Positions 33,193 through 40,166 of a stretch of 64,000 bases of DNA are shown here, piece after piece; positions within the stretch are counted from its first letter, which is position 1, and the number at the start of each line of letters is the position of its first letter. Origin of the DNA: Spongiactinospora sp. TRM90649 (GTDB lineage: Bacteria > Actinomycetota > Actinomycetes > Streptosporangiales > Streptosporangiaceae); assembly GCF_029382225.1 (NCBI RefSeq), contig NZ_JARLTC010000029.1, positions 99,758 through 163,757 on the forward strand, read 5' to 3'. A program made the translations under genes and the position numbers. The notes under the pieces are model-generated. The model ran no database searches and had not been told where the DNA came from. It saw only the letters and a program-made list of their open reading frames with translations.

Positions 33193-34152
33193 ATGGCCGT
33201 GCAGAGGGGAAACCGAACCACGACACAGGCGCCCGCGTCACGGCTCCGGCGTCCGATCGCCGGGGCGCCGCCTTCGCGGCTCGCGCGGCGGCGCCGTCCG
33301 CACGCGGAGCGGGCCGCGACCGTCTCCAGGGGAGAGCCGGGCGGCGCCGGGACGACGGCGGGCGGCGGGGCCGGGACGATCGAGGCCGGTTCCACGCGCG
33401 CGCCCGAGGGCGTGCCGGGAGAACCGGGCAGCCCGGGGCCTCCCGCGCCGCCGGGAGAGGGCGACGACGCCGGGGCGCGGGGCCGCTGGACCGGCTGGCG
33501 GGCGGTCCTGGTGATCGGGCTCTTCGCCGCCGTGGTCGGGGCCGCCACCTGGACCGTCTTCTTCTCTTCCGTGCTCGGCGTGCGGGAGATCGAGGTTGTG
33601 GGAAATCTCACCGTGCCCGCGGAGCAGATCCAGAACGCCGCCGCGGTGCCCACCGGACACCCCCTGGCCACGGTCGACGTGGACGGGGTGCGGGCCCGGG
33701 TCCTCGGGATCCGGCAGGTCGGGTCGGCGGAGGTCGAACGGGCCTGGCCCGGCACGCTGCGGATCGCCGTGCTGGAGCGCAAGCCGGTCGCGGTGGTCCC
33801 GGTGTCGGGCAAGGTCGCCCTGGTGGACCGGTACGGCGTGGTCATCGAGGTCCGCCCGGTGGCCTCGCCGAGGCTGCCGCTGCTGCGGGTCGCCCGTCCG
33901 GGCCCCGACGACCTCGCGACCAGGGCGGCGCTCGGTGTGATCCTCTCGCTGCCCGCCGAGCTGGCCGCCCGGGTGATCGAGGTGCGCGCCACCACGCCGG
34001 AGAACGTCTCGCTGCGCCTGGGAGACGGCAGGACGGTCGTGTGGGGCGGCACGGACCGGGCCGAGGACAAGGCGCGGATCCTCACGACGCTGCTCAAGCG
34101 ACCCGCCGACACCTACGACGTGAGCTCGCCCGAGGTCGTCACCGTAGAGTGA
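33193..34152 (+). CDS. ftsQ: Cell division protein FtsQ
   Basis: A 319-residue bitopic divisome protein linking early and late division proteins. A long Arg/Pro/Gly-rich cytosolic tail (about residues 1-100) precedes one transmembrane helix (about 103-125), the POTRA domain beginning VLGVREIEVVGNLTVP, and the FtsQ/DivIB domain with KPVAVVPVSGKVALVDRYG. ATG 33193 follows GGAGGGAA at somewhat long spacing; a TTG at 33139 overlapping the murC stop would add 18 residues. The C-terminus ends SSPEVVTVE. Confidence 0.9.
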   Translation: MAVQRGNRTTTQAPASRLRRPIAGAPPSRLARRRRPHAERAATVSRGEPGGAGTTAGGGAGTIEAGSTRAPEGVPGEPGSPGPPAPPGEGDDAGARGRWTGWRAVLVIGLFAAVVGAATWTVFFSSVLGVREIEVVGNLTVPAEQIQNAAAVPTGHPLATVDVDGVRARVLGIRQVGSAEVERAWPGTLRIAVLERKPVAVVPVSGKVALVDRYGVVIEVRPVASPRLPLLRVARPGPDDLATRAALGVILSLPAELAARVIEVRATTPENVSLRLGDGRTVVWGGTDRAEDKARILTTLLKRPADTYDVSSPEVVTVE

Positions 34153-34280
34153 GATCATCTGGTGGGTCGCGGCGGGCGCCGTGCGCGTCGTGCGAAAAGG
34201 ACAGGCCGCGACACGCCGGGCGCGCTTGCGGCGCGGTTAGTTGACCCGCGTAGAGCGCAACTCCTACTGTCCGTATCAAT

Positions 34281-34316
34281 CCTCAGGTTGACATAAATCT
34301 AAATCTCAACTTGAGG
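34281..34316 (+). promoter_or_regulatory. AT-rich inverted repeat upstream of ftsZ
   Basis: CCTCAGGTTGA (34281-34291) and TCAACTTGAGG (34306-34316) are complementary at 10 of 11 positions (one G-T) around a 14-nt AT-rich loop. The right half itself contains the tight palindrome CTCAA-C-TTGAG. TTGACA (34288-34293) inside the left arm is a good -35 candidate. It is the most AT-rich patch of the 264-nt ftsQ-ftsZ gap. It may be the ftsZ promoter with an operator, or an RNA hairpin. Confidence 0.5.
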
Positions 34317-34416
34317 GTGAGGGTTTTGGGAATCGCGGGCACGGCTGCGCCGTCCCGCACGAACACCGTAAGTCACTGGAAATATCGCAAGTCAACGAGC
34401 GGAAAGGCCCCTCGTC

Positions 34417-35883
34417 GTGGCAGCACCGCAGAACTACCTCGCGGTCATCAAGGTCGTCGGCATCGGCGGCGGCGGCGTCAACGCCGTCAACCGAATGATC
34501 GAGGAGGGACTCAAGGGCGTCGAGTTCATCGCCATCAACACCGACGCCCAGGCGCTGCTGATGAGCGACGCCGACGTCAAGCTCGACGTCGGCAGAGAAC
34601 TCACCCGCGGCCTCGGCGCGGGCGCCAACCCGGAGGTCGGCCGCAAGGCGGCGGAGGACCACCGGGAAGAGATCGAGGAGGTCCTCAAGGGCGCGGACAT
34701 GGTGTTCGTGACCGCGGGGGAGGGCGGCGGCACCGGAACCGGTGGCGCGCCCGTGGTGGCGAGCATCGCCCGCTCTCTGGGGGCGCTCACCATCGGCGTC
34801 GTGACCCGGCCGTTCAGCTTCGAGGGACGGCGGCGCGCCTCCCAGGCCGAGGCCGGGATCGAGACCCTGCGCGACGAGGTCGACACCCTCATCGTGATCC
34901 CCAACGACCGGCTGCTGTCGATCTCCGACCGGCAGGTGAGCGTGCTCGACGCCTTCAAGGCGGCCGACCAGGTGCTGCTCTCCGGTGTCCAGGGCATCAC
35001 CGATCTGATCACCACGCCCGGTCTGATCAACCTCGACTTCGCCGATGTGAAGTCCGTCATGTCCGGCGCGGGCTCCGCGCTGATGGGCATCGGCCACGCC
35101 AGGGGCGACGACCGCTCGGTCGCCGCCGCCGAGATGGCCGTCTCCAGCCCGCTGCTCGAAGCGAGCATCGACGGCGCGCACGGCGTGCTGCTGTCCATCG
35201 CGGGCGGCTCCGACCTGGGCCTGTTCGAGATCAACGAGGCCGCGCAGCTCGTCTCCAACGCCGCCGCGCACGAGGCCAACATCATCTTCGGCACGGTGAT
35301 CGACGACGCCCTCGGCGACGAGGTCAGGGTCACGGTGATCGCCGCCGGGTTCGACGAGCCGGAGCGCCCGGTCTCCAGCCCGCCGGTCCAGCAGCCCGCC
35401 GCGCGTCAGCAGCGCCCGGCGTCGTCCCCGGCCCACGGGCCGGCCCGGTCGCAGTCCGGCCCGCCGAGCGTGAAGGCCGCCGAGTACCGCCCGGAGCCGT
35501 CCAGGTCCGAGTCGCCGCGTCACGAGCCGTCTCGTCATGAGCCCTCGCGTCACGAGTCCTCGCGGTTCGACCCGCCGAGGTCCGAGCCGCACCGCCACGA
35601 GGCGCCCAGGCCCGAGCCGCGTCCCGAGCCCAGGATCGAGCCCCGGCCGCAGCCCAGGCCCGAGACGCGCCCGGAGCCGCCGGCGCCGGTCCGCCCGCTG
35701 GCGAGCCAGCCCGATCCTGCGGCCGACGAGCCGTCGGGCCCGATCGCGCTGCCCCGCACGCCGGTCGAGTCCGCCGCGCCGACCCCGCCCACGCCGATCA
35801 GCTCCCGGATGCCCGACCAGGGCCGTCCGCGCGTGGTCTTCGAGGACGAAGAGGAACTCGACGTTCCCGACTTCCTGAAGTGA
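34417..35883 (+). CDS. ftsZ: Cell division GTPase FtsZ with extended C-terminal linker
   Basis: A 488-residue tubulin-like GTPase that forms the Z ring. The GTPase core (residues 1-315) has GIGGGGVNAVNRMI, the tubulin signature GEGGGTGTGGAPV and the synergy loop NLDFADVK. The C-terminal linker is unusually long (about residues 318-468) and rich in Arg, His, Pro and Glu, with three HEPSR-like 15-bp repeats at 35518-35562. It ends in the conserved peptide RVVFEDEEELDVPDFLK that recruits SepF. GTG 34417 follows GGAAAGG. The 264-nt upstream gap suggests its own promoter. Confidence 0.96.
   Translation: MAAPQNYLAVIKVVGIGGGGVNAVNRMIEEGLKGVEFIAINTDAQALLMSDADVKLDVGRELTRGLGAGANPEVGRKAAEDHREEIEEVLKGADMVFVTAGEGGGTGTGGAPVVASIARSLGALTIGVVTRPFSFEGRRRASQAEAGIETLRDEVDTLIVIPNDRLLSISDRQVSVLDAFKAADQVLLSGVQGITDLITTPGLINLDFADVKSVMSGAGSALMGIGHARGDDRSVAAAEMAVSSPLLEASIDGAHGVLLSIAGGSDLGLFEINEAAQLVSNAAAHEANIIFGTVIDDALGDEVRVTVIAAGFDEPERPVSSPPVQQPAARQQRPASSPAHGPARSQSGPPSVKAAEYRPEPSRSESPRHEPSRHEPSRHESSRFDPPRSEPHRHEAPRPEPRPEPRIEPRPQPRPETRPEPPAPVRPLASQPDPAADEPSGPIALPRTPVESAAPTPPTPISSRMPDQGRPRVVFEDEEELDVPDFLK
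35518..35562 (+). repeat. Three 15-bp repeats in the FtsZ linker
   Basis: Units CGTCACGAGCCGTCT, CGTCATGAGCCCTCG and CGTCACGAGTCCTCG encode RHEPS, RHEPS and RHESS around residues 368-382. Related, more diverged Arg-Pro-Glu repeats continue to about residue 430. Confidence 0.75.
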
Positions 35884-35927
35884 TCTCGCTCACCCTCTCT
35901 ACGGCGGCGGGCCGGGGAGGGTGCACG

Positions 35928-35969
35928 ATGGTGCCGCTGGCTGAGCAGGCGACAGGTGGGCGGCGGTAA
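35928..35969 (+). CDS. 13-codon ORF abutting the yggS start
   Basis: ATG 35928 follows a strong GGGGAGGG site by 7 nt and encodes MVPLAEQATGGRR. Its TAA (35967-35969) ends at the base before the yggS GTG. It lies where pgeF/yfiH normally stands in actinobacterial dcw clusters. It may be a relic of that gene or a translational relay feeding ribosomes to yggS, whose own binding site is poor. No function is known. Confidence 0.35.
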   Translation: MVPLAEQATGGRR

Positions 35970-36674
35970 GTGAGCGGGCTGACACGGGGCGAGGAGATCG
36001 CCGAGGGGCTGAGGGCGGTCGAGGAGCGCGTCTCCGAGGCGTGCCGTACGGCGGGCAGGAACAGGTCGGAGGTCGCGCTGATCGCGGTCACCAAGACCTA
36101 CCCCGCCTCCGACGTGCGCATCCTCGCCGGCCTCGGGGTGCTCGACGTCGCGGAGAACCGCGCGCAGGAGGCGGCGGGGAAGGCCGAGGAATGCGCCGGC
36201 CTTCCACTGACCTGGCACTTCGTCGGTCAGTTGCAGACCAACAAGGCGCGCCTGGTGGCCGCACACGCCTCCGTGATCCACTCCGTGGACCGCCCGCGCC
36301 TGGTCACGGCCCTGAGCGCGGCGGCGGCGCACGAGGAACGCGAGCTTCGTTGCCTGGTGCAGGTGGCCCTGGACGACCATCCCGAGCGCGGGGGAGCCAG
36401 GACCGCCGACGTCCCCGCCGTGGCCGAGGCGATCGCGAAGGCCGAGGGGCTGCGCCTGGGCGGGGTGATGGCCGTGGCGCCGCTGGGGGAGGAGCCGGGC
36501 GCGGCGTTCGCCCGGCTCCACGCGATCGCGCTGGCCGTGCGCGCGGACCACCCCGAGGCGACGATCATCTCCGCGGGGATGAGCGGTGACCTGGGTGAGG
36601 CGATAGCAAACGGCGCGACACACCTGCGGATCGGTACGGCGTTGCTCGGTCGTCGGAAGCCCTTCGTCAGGTAA
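35970..36674 (+). CDS. YggS/YlmE-family PLP-binding protein
   Basis: A 234-residue fold-III PLP protein of the PLPBP/YggS family that helps vitamin B6 homeostasis. The PLP lysine lies in LIAVTKTYPASDVRIL, with FVGQLQTNKARLV and the phosphate-binding SAGMSGDLGEAIANGATHLR at the C-terminus. The final RIGTALLGRR is canonical. GTG 35970 is directly preceded by the stop of a 13-codon ORF. In other actinobacteria it follows pgeF; here it follows ftsZ. Confidence 0.92.
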   Translation: MSGLTRGEEIAEGLRAVEERVSEACRTAGRNRSEVALIAVTKTYPASDVRILAGLGVLDVAENRAQEAAGKAEECAGLPLTWHFVGQLQTNKARLVAAHASVIHSVDRPRLVTALSAAAAHEERELRCLVQVALDDHPERGGARTADVPAVAEAIAKAEGLRLGGVMAVAPLGEEPGAAFARLHAIALAVRADHPEATIISAGMSGDLGEAIANGATHLRIGTALLGRRKPFVR

Positions 36675-36791
36675 TGTCCACTCAAGTGGGCCTTGACGTC
36701 CACGCTCCAGGAGAGGTCAAACAGCGGTCGGCTCAAAGGGGGGTACGGCGGCCGTAACCGACCTGTAAGTGCGACGGAGGAAGACGTAGCG

Positions 36792-37295
36792 ATGGCCGGC
36801 GCGATGCGCAAGATGGCGGTCTACCTCGGTCTCGTGGAGGACGACCGCTACGAGAGGTACGACAGCTATCCCGAGGACGACTACGACGACTACGACGAGT
36901 CGAGGCGTCCCGCGGATGAGCGCCAGGGCGCGGTCCACGAGCGCGACGACGACACCGACCCCGGGCTGCCCGCGCCCAGGCCCGCGACGGCGGTCCTGGA
37001 ACGCCGCACGACCGACCTCGCGCGGATCACCACGCTGCATCCCCGCACCTACAACGAGGCGCGGACCATCGGAGAGCACTTCCGTGACGGCACGCCGGTG
37101 ATCATGAACCTCACCGAGATGGTGGACAGCGACGCGAAGCGACTGGTCGATTTCGCGGCAGGTCTCGTCTTTGGCCTACATGGCAGCATTGAACGTGTTA
37201 CCAACAAGGTGTTCCTGTTGTCCCCCGCCAATGTCGAGGTGACCGCCGAGGACAAGGCCCGAATCGCGGAACGCGGGTTCTTCAACCAGAGTTAG
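36792..37295 (+). CDS. sepF: Cell division protein SepF
   Basis: A 167-residue SepF, the FtsZ membrane anchor of actinobacteria. An N-terminal amphipathic helix MAGAMRKMAVYLGLVEDD binds membrane, followed by a very acidic Asp/Tyr-rich linker (about residues 20-70) and the SepF core with RTYNEARTIGEHFRDGTPV and DFAAGLVFGLHGSIERV. GGAGGAAG at 36776-36783 fixes ATG 36792. A TTGACG -35-like box lies about 100 nt upstream, so extra transcription into sepF is possible. Confidence 0.95.
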   Translation: MAGAMRKMAVYLGLVEDDRYERYDSYPEDDYDDYDESRRPADERQGAVHERDDDTDPGLPAPRPATAVLERRTTDLARITTLHPRTYNEARTIGEHFRDGTPVIMNLTEMVDSDAKRLVDFAAGLVFGLHGSIERVTNKVFLLSPANVEVTAEDKARIAERGFFNQS

Positions 37296-37389
37296 AGTTC
37301 CAGTATGGACGTGACAGACCGGCCCATCGGTTCCCTGGGAGTGCGGGGATGGGGATGGCGGCGTACCGGAATGGAGGCAGGGCGACACT

Positions 37390-37677
37390 GTGGGGATCGT
37401 TAGTGAGATCTTGGTCGTTGTCCTGTCGATCTATCTGGTGCTCCTCATCGGCAGAATGATCTTCGAGACGGTGCAGGCGTTCGCACGCCAGTGGCGCCCT
37501 ACGGGTTTGGTGTTGGTGCTGGCCGAGGCCACGTACACGGTCACCGACCCACCGCTCAAGTTCCTCCGCCGTTTCATTCCGCCGCTCCGGTTGGGTACGG
37601 TGGCCTTTGACCTAAGCTTCACAGTGCTCTTCATTGTGGTCTTGGTCTTGATCCAGATCGTGTCCGCGCTTCGTTGA
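37390..37677 (+). CDS. YggT-family membrane protein
   Basis: A 95-residue YggT protein with two hydrophobic segments (about residues 5-25 and 70-92) flanking the conserved loop VTDPPLKFLRRFIPPLRLG. The family is linked to envelope or osmotic functions and sits between sepF and divIVA in most Gram-positives. GTG 37390 is preceded by GGAGGCAGGGCG at long spacing. Confidence 0.9.
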   Translation: MGIVSEILVVVLSIYLVLLIGRMIFETVQAFARQWRPTGLVLVLAEATYTVTDPPLKFLRRFIPPLRLGTVAFDLSFTVLFIVVLVLIQIVSALR

Positions 37678-37725
37678 CGGGTACCGTCCCTCCGGACAGA
37701 CTCCAAGCGCGCCAAGGAGACCGAA

Positions 37726-38589
37726 ATGCCGCTGACGCCCGCCGATGTGCGGAACAAGCAGTTCAGTACGACCCGGCTGCGGCCGGGCTACGACGAGGAA
37801 GAGGTAGACGCCTTCCTCGACGAAGTGGAGGCAGAGCTCGACCGCCTGATCCAGGAGAACGAGGAACTGCGCGCCAAGCTGGCCGAATGCCTGCGCGGCA
37901 AGGTGCCCGGCGGCATGGGCGTGGGCATGGCGCCCGCTCCTGTGGCCGAGCCCAAGCCGGAGATGATGGCTCCGCAGCCGGAGCCCATGAAGCCTCCGGA
38001 GCCGCAGCAGCCGCAGCAGCAGCCGGTCCCCGTCGGCATGGGCATGCCGCCCGCCGAGGACAACATGGACACGGCCGCCCGCGTTCTGGCGCTCGCTCAG
38101 CAGACCGCCGACCAGGCCATCGCGGACGCCCGCCGGGAGGCGGACGAGACCGTGACCCGGGCCCGGCGTGAGGCCGACGAGATCCTCGGCAAGGCCCGCC
38201 GTCAGGCCGAGCAGGTCATCGGCGACGCCCGTGCCCGCGCGGAGACGCTGGAGCGTGACGCGCAGGAGCGGCACCGCCAGGCCATGGGCTCTCTGGTGCA
38301 GACGCGCGACGAGCTGGAGCGCAAGGTCGAGGAGCTGCGCAGCTTCGAGCGCGAGTACCGCAGCCGCCTGAAGCTGTATCTGGAGGACCAGCTGTCCAAG
38401 CTGGACATCGCGGGCGACGGGAGCGGAGCATTCCCGATCGTCGGCGGCCAGATGCCGGCCAGTCCCGCCATGTCCCGTGGCCCCGGTCAGCAGCCGTTGC
38501 AGCCCGGCCCCGGTTCGTTCGGCCCCGACGCCGGACAGCACCAGGGCGCGTTCCAGACGGCGGACGGCCCGCACAACGACCGCAGGTAA
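37726..38589 (+). CDS. divIVA: Polar growth/cell division protein DivIVA (Wag31)
   Basis: A 287-residue coiled-coil protein that senses negative curvature and directs polar growth. The N-terminal lipid-binding domain MPLTPADVRNKQFSTTRLRP has the usual exposed residues; GYDEEEVDAFLDEVEAELDR starts the first coiled coil. A Pro/Gln/Met-rich spacer (about residues 65-110) interrupts it before the long second coiled coil (about 115-230). The tail is Gly/Pro/Gln rich. AAGGAGA 8 nt before ATG 37726. Confidence 0.95.
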   Translation: MPLTPADVRNKQFSTTRLRPGYDEEEVDAFLDEVEAELDRLIQENEELRAKLAECLRGKVPGGMGVGMAPAPVAEPKPEMMAPQPEPMKPPEPQQPQQQPVPVGMGMPPAEDNMDTAARVLALAQQTADQAIADARREADETVTRARREADEILGKARRQAEQVIGDARARAETLERDAQERHRQAMGSLVQTRDELERKVEELRSFEREYRSRLKLYLEDQLSKLDIAGDGSGAFPIVGGQMPASPAMSRGPGQQPLQPGPGSFGPDAGQHQGAFQTADGPHNDRR

Positions 38590-38636
38590 ACTCCGGGACG
38601 AGTCTCCCTCCCTGACCCGCATGCGGGAGTTTCTCT

Positions 38637-40094
38637 GTGATCTTTGTAAGTGCTGGATTGGTGCTCGCCGCGATCGTCCTGCTGATCGCGGGCGTCGTGC
38701 TCGCTCAGCCGGAACTCGTGATGTGGTCGATCGTGCTCAGCGTGCTGTCCGCGGTCTTCCTGCTGATCGCGGTGATGCTGCGCAGGCACGATCTGTTCCC
38801 CCGCGGGGGGCGTGCGTACGCCAAGGCGACGGTGCCACCGGTGCCCCCGATGCCACCGATGCCTCCGTCCGCGCCGCCCACGGCCGGTCCGATGACGCCG
38901 CCGACGATGGCGTCGCCACCACCGCATGTCCAGCACCCGTCCACGATGCCCGCCCAGATGTCCGCCCAGCCCCGTGTCCATCCGATGGCCGCGGGGGGCT
39001 CCCCGGCCGGCACCGGAGCGCGGACCGGCGTCTCGCCGGACGCGATCGTCCTGGTCATCCCCGGACGCCGGCGCTACCACGTGGCCGGCTGCCGGCACCT
39101 CGCCGGACGCGGGCTTGAGGAGCTCACGTACGTGGAGGCGCGGGAGGAGGGCTTCACGCCCTGCACCGCCTGCTTCCCCGACACCGCCCTGGGCGGAGTC
39201 CAGACACCCCCCACTCCCGAAACCCTGACCTCTCGCGCAGAGGGGTTCGCGTTCACGGAGCCCACGACCAGCCCGGTCCGCGCCCCGCGCGCAGGCTCGG
39301 GTTCCGATCCCCACCCTGGCGCCGCGCCCACCGGCCGCGTGACCCCCGAGCCTGCCGGGCGTGAGCCCGCCGAGCCCGCCGGCCGTGAGGCCGCCGCCAA
39401 GGACGACACAGTCGGCGCCGTCGGCACTCCTTCTTCCGCCGGCACCCGTCAGGACGCGCCCGCGCCGTCCGGAACCGCACGTGCCACCGGCGAGCCCCCC
39501 TCCCCGGCTCCTCCGGCACCCCGCCAGGGCTCGTCCCCGGCGGCCCCAGATCTTCCTGAGCCCCCGCGCTCCGAACCGGCCCGCCCGGTCCTCCCGGCGT
39601 GGATGACGCCCGCCGACGTGGAGCGCCCCGCCTCCCGGCCGGGCACGACGCCTCCGCCGCCGCGCGCTCCCACGGAGCCGGCCGCGCGTCCGGGCGCCGA
39701 ATCCCCGGCGTCTCCCGCCGCTCCCAAGGATCGTTCCGAAGGCGAGTCCGCCAGGCCCTCCGGCTCCGGCCGGGAGTCCAAGGCCCCCGGGCAGCCGCCG
39801 GAGTCCTCCGCGACCAGACCGGTCTCCTCGTCCGCCGCCCCGCTGAGCGCGCCGGTGCCCGAGGAGCGCGCGGAGGGCCGCAAGCCTTCGTCCGCGCCGG
39901 CCGAGTCCGCCCCGGCGTCGTCCGGGGCCCCGGGCTCGTGGTTCTCCCGGACCGACCAGCAGGATCCCGCCGAGTCCGGCGAGTCCGCCGGTTCGGGGCC
40001 GTCCGACGCGCGTGACGACGACCGCACGCGGATCGTCGTCACCGTGGACGAGGAACGTTCCGATCCCGGACGCCCCACCTCGAAGGGCTCCTGA
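38637..40094 (+). CDS. Two-helix membrane protein with Ada-like Cys motif and disordered tail
   Basis: An unrecognised 485-residue protein. Two transmembrane helices (residues 4-23 and 29-48) form an N-terminal hairpin. After a Pro/Met-rich stretch comes RRRYHVAGCRHLAGRG and EEGFTPCTACFP (residues 144-181), matching the pattern of Ada-type/nuclease-associated metal motifs (YHxxxC, about 23 residues, PCxxC; C152, C176, C179, H148). The remaining 300 residues are Pro/Ala/Ser/Glu-rich and probably disordered. CGGGAG supports GTG 38637. Standing 47 nt after divIVA suggests a polar or division-related role, but this is inference. Confidence 0.65.
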   Translation: MIFVSAGLVLAAIVLLIAGVVLAQPELVMWSIVLSVLSAVFLLIAVMLRRHDLFPRGGRAYAKATVPPVPPMPPMPPSAPPTAGPMTPPTMASPPPHVQHPSTMPAQMSAQPRVHPMAAGGSPAGTGARTGVSPDAIVLVIPGRRRYHVAGCRHLAGRGLEELTYVEAREEGFTPCTACFPDTALGGVQTPPTPETLTSRAEGFAFTEPTTSPVRAPRAGSGSDPHPGAAPTGRVTPEPAGREPAEPAGREAAAKDDTVGAVGTPSSAGTRQDAPAPSGTARATGEPPSPAPPAPRQGSSPAAPDLPEPPRSEPARPVLPAWMTPADVERPASRPGTTPPPPRAPTEPAARPGAESPASPAAPKDRSEGESARPSGSGRESKAPGQPPESSATRPVSSSAAPLSAPVPEERAEGRKPSSAPAESAPASSGAPGSWFSRTDQQDPAESGESAGSGPSDARDDDRTRIVVTVDEERSDPGRPTSKGS

Positions 40095-40108
40095 GCCGTA
40101 CGAACCAC

Positions 40109-40147
40109 CGAAAGGGGAGGCCCCGGAATCCGGGGCCTCCCCTTTCG
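40109..40147. terminator. Perfect 18-bp bidirectional hairpin
   Basis: The 18-nt arm at 40109-40126 (starts CGAAAGGGGAGG) is the exact complement of 40130-40147, with the loop AAT. It separates the rightward dcw-side transcription unit from the leftward ileS gene. In both directions the stem ends in a CTTTCG-type sequence. Confidence 0.8.
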
Positions 40148-40166
40148 CGTCAGGCGGTTCTCGCGG

